A stretch of 64,000 bases of DNA, from assembly GCF_036924595.1 (NCBI RefSeq), contig NZ_JAZHRV010000001.1:4278001-4342000 (forward strand), in the 5' to 3' direction. Below, piece by piece: positions 57,588 to 64,000 of the stretch. The notes under the pieces are model-generated. The model worked only from the letters and a program-made list of their open reading frames with translations. It did not search any database and was not told the DNA's origin. A program made the translations under genes and the position numbers. The stretch's first letter is position 1. Every line of letters begins with the position of its first letter. The stretch is from Bradyrhizobium algeriense (GTDB taxonomy: Bacteria > Pseudomonadota > Alphaproteobacteria > Rhizobiales > Xanthobacteraceae).

Positions 57588-58219
57588 AGCTTCGCTCCGG
57601 CGAGCGCGCCGATTGCGGTCACCAGCGCGGTCGCGATCGTGTACCAGGTCGCGACGAACAGCGGTGAATCATCGGTACAGTGTGAGGCGTAGAGCGTTGC
57701 CGCCAGTCCCGCCGACAACAGTCCGGCGATGGCGCCGGCGACCGCCGGCCGCGACGGGGCACCATGACGCAATCCGAGCAGCGCTCCGGCCAGCAGCGGC
57801 AGCGACATCAGCGGGATCGCCGTCAGACAGACCCACGAGTTCTTGCCGACCAGCCGCGTCATCATCGGAAGCCGCTGCGGCATCATCATCTCGCCGCCGA
57901 TCGCCGCGCTCAAAATCCCCACCGGGGCCAGCAGCAGCCAGCCAAATCCGCGCAGCGAGGCCTCGGGCCGCGACAGATGCAGGCTGACGGCAATCGCCGC
58001 AATCGCCAGCGCCAGCGTCACCGCGAATTTCAGATCGAAGAACGGATTGCGCATCGCAACCATCACGTCGGGCCTGACGCCGAGTTCGGTAAAGAACATC
58101 AGCAGCGAGACCGGTGCCGCGGCCAGCAGCGCCAGCATCAGCGCGTATCCCACCGGGCGCGCACGGTGCTCGTTGTCGGCCGCCAGCGTTCGAATGAGAC
58201 GATCGGTATCCATTCTCAT
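57575..58219 (-). CDS. nrsF: NrsF-like (DUF1109) membrane anti-sigma factor
   Basis: 214 residues, six membrane helices (GYALMLALLAAAPVSLLMFFTEL, FDLKFAVTLALAIAAIAVSLHL, GFGWLLLAPVGILSAAIGG, CLTAIPLMSLPLLAGALLGLR, AVAGAIAGLLSAGLAATLY, WYTIATALVTAIGALAGA). Matches the DUF1109/NrsF family, which holds SigF-type ECF factors in Caulobacter through conserved Cys; a Cys is present in the SHCTDDSPLF segment and in SWVCLTAIPL. Its ATG overlaps the sigma stop (ATGA), so the pair is translated together. Confidence 0.9.
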   Translation of the reverse strand: MRMDTDRLIRTLAADNEHRARPVGYALMLALLAAAPVSLLMFFTELGVRPDVMVAMRNPFFDLKFAVTLALAIAAIAVSLHLSRPEASLRGFGWLLLAPVGILSAAIGGEMMMPQRLPMMTRLVGKNSWVCLTAIPLMSLPLLAGALLGLRHGAPSRPAVAGAIAGLLSAGLAATLYASHCTDDSPLFVATWYTIATALVTAIGALAGAKLLRY

Positions 58220-58761
58220 TGTTCCCGTAACTTCGCCGTCAGGCTGGTCAGGCCGCGATGCAACGCCACCCGCACCGCGCCCTCCGTCATCGAAAATTTC
58301 GCCGCCGTATCCTTGATCGAGGCGCTGTCGACCGCGATCGACTGCAACACGTCGCGCTGCCGCGCCGGCAGCGTCTGGAGCTGGGCGGCGACCTCGCTCG
58401 CCGACGCCGTCTCGGCCGGCGCCTCGCCCGGAAGCGTTTCGGCGAAATCGTCAATGTCGACGAAAATGCGCCGGCCGCGGCGGCGCAACGCATCGATCAG
58501 CTTGTTGCGGGCGATTGCAAACAGCCATGGGGCAAATGGGGCGGTAACGTCCCAGGTGTGCCGCTTGAGATGGACCGCCAGCAAAATGTCCTGCACGATG
58601 TCCTCGGATTGATCGACCGGTTGCCCTGCCCGCGCCAGACCGCGGCGCGCCGCGGCCCGGAGCACCGGCGTGACGGCCTTGAGCAGGCGATGATACGCCG
58701 CACTGTCGCCCGCAATGGCCGACCGCATCAGGCCGGTCCATTCGTCATCCCGTTCACGCAA
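58216..58761 (-). CDS. sigF: SigF-like ECF sigma factor
   Basis: 181 residues from TTG 58761, preceded by TAGGAG; the frame is open to 58797, but a likely promoter (58781-58806) lies in that extra part, so the shorter start is preferred. Region 2 (LLKAVTPVLRAAARRGLARAGQPVDQSEDIVQDILLAVHLKRHTWD, PFAPWLFAIARNKLIDALRRRGRR) and region 4 (LQTLPARQRDVLQSIAVDSASIKDTAAKFSMTEGAVRVALHRGLTSL) are clear. Partner of the NrsF-like protein; in Caulobacter such a pair responds to oxidants and metals. Region 4 has the usual helix-turn-helix. Confidence 0.9.
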   Translation of the reverse strand: MRERDDEWTGLMRSAIAGDSAAYHRLLKAVTPVLRAAARRGLARAGQPVDQSEDIVQDILLAVHLKRHTWDVTAPFAPWLFAIARNKLIDALRRRGRRIFVDIDDFAETLPGEAPAETASASEVAAQLQTLPARQRDVLQSIAVDSASIKDTAAKFSMTEGAVRVALHRGLTSLTAKLREQ

Positions 58762-58780
58762 GAGCGCTCCTACCCTGCAA

Positions 58781-58806
58781 TTCGATCGATCTTTCAATTT
58801 GTTACA
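58781..58806 (-). promoter_or_regulatory. candidate SigF-type promoter TGTAAC-N16-CGAA
   Basis: On the minus strand TGTAAC (58801-58806) and CGAA (58781-58784) are 16 bp apart, similar to the GTAACC/CGAA pattern described for Caulobacter SigF. A start near 58774 would give a 13-base leader carrying the TAGGAG site and the TTG at 58761. It suggests self-activation of sigF-nrsF; untested. Confidence 0.5.
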
Positions 58807-59131
58807 TCAGGACGATCCGATCACGAAGTCGTGATCGAAAGTCTTGACGCAGAAGGCCCAGCACCATCCGGCCCCGCGCCCTATTCGGGAATCGGGACGG
58901 CCGGCTGCGCCGACGGCAGGCTCATAACATCGATTGCACAGGCTCGCATCCAGCGCAGCCCCTGCCGAGGGAGGTCGGCCCGGCAAAAATGCCGCCGGCA
59001 CATGCTCGCTGCAACACCATTGCCCAGCTTTTGCCCGGTGTTGCCCGAAGATTCCCTTTTTCTGCCGAACTGTGGACACGGCGTGGGGTCTTTTTTCGTG
59101 GATGGGCGGGCGCCAATGGGGAGATTTCTAC
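58807..59131. other. 325-bp intergenic region with a palindrome
   Basis: Between sigF (minus) and the envelope protein gene (plus). Contains the perfect palindrome GATCACGA-AG-TCGTGATC at 58819-58836, just behind the candidate sigF -35 box and a possible operator. The remaining sequence shows open frames without starts or family resemblance. A T-run (GGGGTCTTTTTTCG near 59085) is not linked to a hairpin. Confidence 0.45.
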
Positions 59132-59809
59132 ATGACGATCAAAGCCAGCGCGCGGTCGGCCTTGATTCTCGCAGCAGGACTTTTGGTAAGTTTCGCAGGA
59201 CCACCGGCGGCGATGGCTGCCGGCACGGATACGGATAGCGCCCCGACCTCGAAGTCGGAGAATGCGACGTCCGGCAAGTCCGTCAAATCGGGTTCGCGTT
59301 ACCTGAAGAAGCGCTACGCCCATCGCAAAGACACGCGCACGGCATCGAAATCCACCGAGGACAAGAAAGCCGACGAAAAGCAGGTCGCCGATGCGAGCGG
59401 CGCCACCCCGCCCGCGATTCCCCAATGGCTCGCCAACGCCAACGCGCAAATGACTGCCACCGATGCGGCCCCGGATAGCGCCAAGGGGATGTCGGCGGCC
59501 ATGTCCGAGAAAGCCAACACGGTCCTGCAGGCGGCGGCGGACAAGCCGGCTGACGCGGAGGCGCCGGCCGATCCCGCCGTGGCGGCCCCCGACCAGCTCA
59601 ACGAGACCGATCGGGCGCTGCAGCTGCAGGACGTCCCCTCCACTAAGACGGTTGCGATGGCCTCGACCAGCAGACCGGCATCAGAGACCGGCCAAGCCGC
59701 GAATAACGATAGTTCCACTCTGGACAAGACCTCACTGATCGGAAAGATCTTTATCGCCTTCGGCGCGCTGCTGACGGTGGCGTCGGCCGCGCGGATGTTC
59801 ATGGCGTAG
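59132..59809 (+). CDS. exported protein with C-terminal membrane anchor, unknown function
   Basis: 225 residues. Signal peptide ([26 protein letters not shown]), then a low-complexity Lys/Ser/Ala-rich and Asp/Pro-rich middle ([45 protein letters not shown]) and a C-terminal helix ([25 protein letters not shown]) that could anchor it in the inner membrane. GGGAGA precedes the ATG. No family recognised. Divergent from sigF; could belong to its regulon but no matching promoter was found on this strand. Confidence 0.75.
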   Translation: MTIKASARSALILAAGLLVSFAGPPAAMAAGTDTDSAPTSKSENATSGKSVKSGSRYLKKRYAHRKDTRTASKSTEDKKADEKQVADASGATPPAIPQWLANANAQMTATDAAPDSAKGMSAAMSEKANTVLQAAADKPADAEAPADPAVAAPDQLNETDRALQLQDVPSTKTVAMASTSRPASETGQAANNDSSTLDKTSLIGKIFIAFGALLTVASAARMFMA

Positions 59810-59921
59810 CTACCGGCGTACCGGACGCGGGCCACACCGCGTCAGGGATCCGTTCCCGCCCCACTTGATGCCCACCCCGGCAGCGGGCACATTGCCCACA
59901 AGATCAGGACCGGGGTGGATC

Positions 59922-60701
59922 ATGGCGACGTTCGAATACATCATTGTCGAGAGCAAGGGCGCGGTCGGCATCATCACGCTGAACCGGCCGAAAATGCTCA
60001 ACGCGCTGTCGTTCGGCGTATTTCGCGAGATCGCGGCAGCCGTCGACGACCTCGAGGCCGACGACAAGATCGGCTGCATCCTGCTCACCGGCAGCGAAAA
60101 GGCGTTCGCCGCCGGCGCCGACATCAAGGAGATGCAGCCGAAAAGCTTTATCGACATGTTCTCCAGCGATTTCGCCGCGATCGGCGGCGGCCGCGTCGCC
60201 GCCTGCCGCAAACCGACCATCGCGGCGGTCAGCGGTTATGCGCTCGGCGGCGGCTGCGAACTCGCCATGATGTGCGACATCATCATCGCATCCGACACTG
60301 CAAAATTCGGCCAGCCGGAAATCACGCTCGGCACCATTCCCGGCATCGGCGGCACCCAGCGGCTCACGCGCGCGATCGGCAAATCCAAGGCGATGGATCT
60401 GTGCCTCACCGGGCGCATGATGGATGCGGCGGAAGCCGAGCGATCCGGCCTCGTCAGCCGCGTCGTGCCGGCGGACAAGTTGATGGAAGAGGCGCTCTCG
60501 GCTGCCGAAAAGATCGCCTCGATGTCGCATCCCGCGGCCGCGATGGCCAAGGAGGCCATCAACCGCGCGTTCGAGACGCCATTGTCGGAAGGCATGAATG
60601 TCGAGCGCAATTTGTTCCACTCGACCTTTGCGCTGGAAGACCGCTCCGAGGGCATGGCGGCGTTCATCGAGAAGCGCAAGCCGGTGAACAAGAACAGGTA
60701 G
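59922..60701 (+). CDS. enoyl-CoA hydratase
   Basis: 259 residues of the crotonase fold, adding water to trans-2-enoyl-CoA in fatty-acid oxidation. Oxyanion-hole segments [11 protein letters not shown] and [19 protein letters not shown], and the catalytic region [25 protein letters not shown] with both catalytic glutamates, are intact; [32 protein letters not shown] follows. Start MATFEYI is standard for the family. A palindromic repeat follows the stop. No other beta-oxidation gene is adjacent, so the exact pathway is open. Confidence 0.95.
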   Translation: MATFEYIIVESKGAVGIITLNRPKMLNALSFGVFREIAAAVDDLEADDKIGCILLTGSEKAFAAGADIKEMQPKSFIDMFSSDFAAIGGGRVAACRKPTIAAVSGYALGGGCELAMMCDIIIASDTAKFGQPEITLGTIPGIGGTQRLTRAIGKSKAMDLCLTGRMMDAAEAERSGLVSRVVPADKLMEEALSAAEKIASMSHPAAAMAKEAINRAFETPLSEGMNVERNLFHSTFALEDRSEGMAAFIEKRKPVNKNR

Positions 60702-60719
60702 GGCTTGCTCGGATTCTGT

Positions 60720-60806
60720 AGGGTGGGCAAAGGCGCACTTGCGCCGTGCCCACCATTCCAACGTTCGGTGCAAGCGATGGTGGGCACGCTGCGCTTTGCC
60801 CACCTA
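60720..60806. repeat. palindromic intergenic repeat (copy 3 of 3, diverged)
   Basis: Related to the units at 30569 and 48984. The right arm (60777-60806) reads as in copies 1 and 2; the left arm (60720-60756) carries extra bases (AAAGGCGCACTTGCGCCGTG), so the hairpin is imperfect. It lies between the convergent hydratase and hydrolase genes. Confidence 0.8.
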
Positions 60807-60818
60807 CGGCACCGGCGT

Positions 60819-62672
60819 CTATCCCGCCCCACTCCGCGCCAGCGCCGCGTTGACCAGCGCGCGGTAGGCGCGCTCGGCAAACGTCGTCGGGCGATCGAGA
60901 CCCAACCGCGCCAGGCATTCGCGGTTCGAGGCGTCCGGCGCCTGCCGCATCCCCTGCCACAGCAACCCGGGCAACAGCAGCGGTGTCCGCTGCGCTTCTC
61001 GCAGCAATTGCAGCGCCGGGATCAGCCGTTGCTCGACCTCGGTAAAATCGCTGCCGAACGGGAATGACAGCAGCAGCCCCGCATCGCGCGCAGGCTTTAA
61101 GGCTTGCGCGATCCGCTCCGGAAAATTCTCGCGATGGCTGCGCGGAATTTCAAAACTCTTCGGCAGCTTGCCGGCATCCTTGGCGATCCCGGCCAGTTCA
61201 TCCTGGAAACGGGAATCCGTGACCGCCAGCATCGCCGCGATGGTCTCGGCGTCCGATTTGCCTCTGACGTCGGCAACGCCGTATTCGGTGACGAACACGT
61301 CGCGCAGATGCCGCGGGATGGTCTGGTGCCCGTAATTCCAGCGAATGTTGGAAAGCGTTTTGCGGCCCGCCTGCCGTGTCGCTTCCAGCGCGAGGACCGA
61401 TCGCGCGCCCTCAAGCGCGAACGCCTGCGCAACGAAATTGTACTGGCCGCCGACGCCGCTCACGACCTGGCCGTCTTCGAGGCCGTCCGAAATCGCGGCC
61501 CCCATCAGCGTCGCCATCATCGCGGTGTTGACAAAGCGGGCGCCAACGCGCGCCCGGCGCTTGGCATCCTCGTCGCCATAGAGCTGGTTGGTGAAGGATA
61601 CGGGCATCATCTGGATGCGCGCGAGTTGCTCGGCCGGCATCTCGCGCAACGCGCGATAGAACGATTTGGGTCCCAAGAAAAACGCGCCGTGCAGCGTCAC
61701 GCCATCGACCTCGCGCTTGAGAATTCCGGCGTCGATCAGGCCGAGAAACGCCTCGATCAGCATTTCGCTGACCCCATAAAGCCCCCTCGCGAACGGCGCG
61801 CTCTCCGCAGGTGCCGCTCCTGGCGCAAGCCGCTTCATGATGGCGTGGAACTGCGCGTTGTCGTGGTGGCGAACGATCAACCCCTGCGCCAGCGCATCGC
61901 CGACCTGCCCGATGCCGATCTGCAAGGTGCCGCCGTCGGGCACGAGGCCGGCTGCATGAAGCCCGATCGCGTATTTGGTGTCGCTGACCGGCTCGGCCGG
62001 CGGCGCGAACAGCGGGAAGTCGGTCGCGGGGCTGTCGAGAACAGCGGAAAACTCGTCCCCCCGCAGATCGCCGGCGCCCGGCATGAACGGCAGCTCGGAA
62101 TTGACCTGGCCGATCAGCTTGAACGATGCCCGGCCCTGCCCGCGGGCGCGCAGGATGTCGAGCGTGGTGTCGGTGTTGCAGCTCAGGCTGTAGCGCGTCA
62201 CGCCATCGACCACACGCTTCGCGACCAGTTGGGTGACGACATTCAGCCCGCGCGTCAGCAGATAGGACGAGGCATGGGTATAGTTCGCGGAGATGTAACG
62301 CTCTTGCGCGAACGGCACGTGCAGCCATTTGCCGGCCAGGAAGAAGAACTCGATCACCTCTATGTTGGGCGGCAATTCGCCTGCATGAAGCGCGCCGGCA
62401 TAAGCGAGGTCGGGATAGCCACCGAACAGGCGATCGATCACCGGGCCGATGAAGCGCCGTTCGAGCAGGCTCGAGGGCCGCGGCTTTTCCAGCGTCAGCG
62501 CCGAAAAGAACGTCAGGTTGATCGCGCGGTCGGCGGCGGCGCGCGCGTACAGCGCGTTGACGATGTGGTTGGCCTTGCCAAGCCCGAGCGGCAAGCCGAC
62601 CACGAGGTTGGTTCCGACATCGCGGATGATATCCTCCGCGATCGCTTCGGGGTCGGAAAACAGTTTTGGCAT
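60819..62672 (-). CDS. acetyl-CoA hydrolase/transferase family protein
   Basis: 617 residues of the family-I CoA-transferase/acetyl-CoA hydrolase group. The N-terminal half has the CoA-transferase-like GLPLGLGKANHIVNALY segment; the C-terminal half has the GxGxQ-type loops (GTLQIGIGQVGDALAQGL, VVSGVGGQYNFVAQAFALEGARSVLALEATRQ) and LSNIRWNYGHQTIPRHLRDVFVTEYGVADVRG. Likely a carboxylate:CoA transferase or hydrolase in the cytoplasm; substrates not determined. Longer than the usual 430-550 residue members because of an extra C-terminal part. Convergent with the enoyl-CoA hydratase gene. Confidence 0.88.
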   Translation of the reverse strand: MPKLFSDPEAIAEDIIRDVGTNLVVGLPLGLGKANHIVNALYARAAADRAINLTFFSALTLEKPRPSSLLERRFIGPVIDRLFGGYPDLAYAGALHAGELPPNIEVIEFFFLAGKWLHVPFAQERYISANYTHASSYLLTRGLNVVTQLVAKRVVDGVTRYSLSCNTDTTLDILRARGQGRASFKLIGQVNSELPFMPGAGDLRGDEFSAVLDSPATDFPLFAPPAEPVSDTKYAIGLHAAGLVPDGGTLQIGIGQVGDALAQGLIVRHHDNAQFHAIMKRLAPGAAPAESAPFARGLYGVSEMLIEAFLGLIDAGILKREVDGVTLHGAFFLGPKSFYRALREMPAEQLARIQMMPVSFTNQLYGDEDAKRRARVGARFVNTAMMATLMGAAISDGLEDGQVVSGVGGQYNFVAQAFALEGARSVLALEATRQAGRKTLSNIRWNYGHQTIPRHLRDVFVTEYGVADVRGKSDAETIAAMLAVTDSRFQDELAGIAKDAGKLPKSFEIPRSHRENFPERIAQALKPARDAGLLLSFPFGSDFTEVEQRLIPALQLLREAQRTPLLLPGLLWQGMRQAPDASNRECLARLGLDRPTTFAERAYRALVNAALARSGAG

Positions 62673-63017
62673 CGAGTTGCGGACCCGGGCATAGCTGGGG
62701 AGCCAACCGCCCTGAATCGGACGCCAGCCAGCGAAGCTATAGCGTATTTGGCGCCGAACTTCGTCTGTGACGAACCGGCAACAGCCAAGCGCTGATTTTC
62801 ACCGAATTAATGTACTGATGTCGCGCGGCAGTTTGCCTGTAGCGGCGACGCCCCCTAAACAGGTAGACGAGCCGAGGCTGTCGGCGGGGGCGGACAAGCA
62901 ATGCATGATCCGGAATGACGGGTGACCGGCGTTCACGAAGACCATGCCCAAACAAGCAGATAGAGCGGAATGGCTCGAAGCAGGGTTATCACATTCTTGT
63001 GTTGGCTACGGGATCAA
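62673..63017. other. 345-bp divergent intergenic region with a REP-like unit
   Basis: A short unit at 62903-62947 begins GCATGATCCGG and ends GACCATGC, with inner parts (GGTGACCGGCG) resembling the common rhizobial GCATGATCCGGAAAAG-type repeat. A degraded relative may lie at 10290. Nothing else seen apart from the expected promoters for the hydrolase and TolC genes. Confidence 0.45.
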
Positions 63018-64000
63018 ATGGCTAAGCGTGCCGCTAGGGTTGGCCACGTTGAAAGGCGGTTGCTTCGATCGGGCATTTGCCTTGCGGCGGCTTGCTTTGC
63101 GTTTGCAACGCCGGCCGCGCATGGCGAAAACCTCCCCGAGGCGCTGGCCAAGGCCTACCAGACCAATCCCACTCTCAATGCGGAACGGGCGCGTCAGCGC
63201 GCCACCGACGAGAACGTGCCGCAGGCGCTTTCGGCCTACCGGCCGCAGATCATCGCCGGCCTCTCCGCCGGCCTTCAGTCGGTACGGAACCTGCTGCCCG
63301 ACAACACCATCCAGTCCGCAAACCTGAAGCCCTGGACCGTCGGCATCACCGTGACGCAGACGCTGTTCAACGGTTTCAAGACAGCCAACAGCGTGCGCGT
63401 GGCCGAACTGCAGGTGCAATCCGGTCGCGAGGCCCTGCGCAACGTCGGCCAAGGCGTGCTGCTCGACGCGGTCACCGTTTATACGAATGTTCTCGCCAAC
63501 CAATCGCTGGTCGAAGCGCAGCGCGCCAACGTCGCGTTTCTGCAGGAAACGCTCGGCATCACCCAGAAACGTCTGAATGCCGGCGACGTCACTCCAACCG
63601 ACACCGCGCAGGCCGAGGCGCGCCTGAGCCGGGGCCGCGCCGATCTGAATGCCGCCGAGGTCAACCTCGCCATCAGCCAGGCGACCTATGCCCAGGTGAT
63701 CGGCAACGCGCCCAACTCGCTCCGCCCCGCTGAAACCGTGGACCGGCTCTTGCCGCGCAGCCGCGATGACGCCACCGGCCTTGCCTTCCGGGAGCACCCC
63801 GCGGTGATGGCGGCGAGCTATGACTTTGACGTCGCCTCGACCTCCATCCGCGTCGCCGAAAGCAGCCTGATGCCAACAATCACGCTGCAAGGCAGCGCCA
63901 GCCGCAGCAGGCAGTCCGATCCTACCCTCAGCAGCTCAGGGACCGACCAGGCTTCGGTCACCGGCCAGCTCACGCAACCGATCTACGATGGCGGTATGGC
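63018..64000 (+). CDS. TolC-family outer membrane efflux protein (3'-partial)
   Basis: Runs off the right edge; 327 codons visible. ATG at 63018 after GGATC gives a signal peptide (RSGICLAAACFAFATPAAHGE), then the two-repeat TolC/OEP fold: LPEALAKAYQTNPTLNAERARQRATDENVPQALSAYRPQIIAGLSAG, the TVGITVTQTLFNGFKTANSV strand-coil and LDAVTVYTNVLANQSLVEAQRANVAFLQETLGITQKRLNAGDVTPTDTAQAEARLSRGRADLNAAEVNLAISQATYAQVIG. It forms the outer-membrane channel of a type I secretion or drug-efflux system; the partner genes lie outside the window or elsewhere. Confidence 0.93.
   Translation, partial: MAKRAARVGHVERRLLRSGICLAAACFAFATPAAHGENLPEALAKAYQTNPTLNAERARQRATDENVPQALSAYRPQIIAGLSAGLQSVRNLLPDNTIQSANLKPWTVGITVTQTLFNGFKTANSVRVAELQVQSGREALRNVGQGVLLDAVTVYTNVLANQSLVEAQRANVAFLQETLGITQKRLNAGDVTPTDTAQAEARLSRGRADLNAAEVNLAISQATYAQVIGNAPNSLRPAETVDRLLPRSRDDATGLAFREHPAVMAASYDFDVASTSIRVAESSLMPTITLQGSASRSRQSDPTLSSSGTDQASVTGQLTQPIYDGGM

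Overview
The window reads as chromosomal DNA of an alphaproteobacterium, most likely Bradyrhizobium or a close relative. The reasons are uniformly high GC, a MucR-type regulator, a TIGR03808/TIGR03809 gene pair, DUF2336 and DUF1491 proteins, a SigF/NrsF sigma/anti-sigma pair, several tripartite tricarboxylate transporter (TTT) genes, and palindromic intergenic repeats of the kind scattered through Bradyrhizobium genomes. No tRNA, rRNA, prophage, CRISPR array or insertion sequence was seen. Both ends cut genes: a sensor kinase on the left and a TolC-type porin on the right.

Region by region. 1-4.1 kb: a multi-GAF histidine kinase, a single-domain response regulator and a receiver-adenylate cyclase fusion form one signalling operon. 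4.1-11.6 kb: a DHA2 multidrug exporter, a metzincin-like protease, a Cys-cluster protein, a class A penicillin-binding protein and a DUF1214/DUF1254 pair. 11.6-17.5 kb: a frameshifted lactonase-like hydrolase divergent from a LysR regulator, a methyltransferase with a TTT binding protein, and a winged-helix/TPR regulator. 17.6-25.7 kb: a lipoprotein, DUF2336 and DUF1491 proteins, a membrane PAS kinase overlapping a peptidoglycan-binding protein, SufE and MucR. 26-35 kb: a GT39-type membrane protein, a lower-GC orphan, an aldolase-like protein, an epimerase, a dipeptidase, a GT87 enzyme and a HerA-like ATPase.

35-49 kb is metabolic. folP-folB-folK (folate) is followed by mutA and scpA (adenosylcobalamin-dependent methylmalonyl-CoA mutase, the end of propionyl-CoA catabolism) with their GTPase chaperone meaB. 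A complete TctC-TctB-TctA uptake system lies between scpA and meaB, and a pyroglutamyl peptidase overlaps meaB. 49-51 kb holds the TIGR03808/TIGR03809 pair.

51-59 kb is rich in regulators. It has an ECF sigma factor, a membrane anti-sigma factor and a secreted subtilisin-like protease in one operon, a frameshifted diguanylate cyclase beside a DUF2336 protein, and a second sigma/anti-sigma pair (SigF/NrsF type) with a plausible self-directed promoter. 59-64 kb ends with a small envelope protein, an enoyl-CoA hydratase, an acetyl-CoA hydrolase/transferase family enzyme and the start of a TolC-like outer membrane protein.

The strongest candidate for something undescribed is the sigma/anti-sigma/subtilase operon (51.6-54.7 kb). 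There the periplasmic tail of the anti-sigma factor and the N-terminal region of the protease look like the same propeptide-type fold. Two genes carry frameshifts that a simple one- or two-base change would repair. Several intergenic elements have inverted or direct repeats that could be mobile or regulatory. All calls come from reading the sequence; no database search was run.
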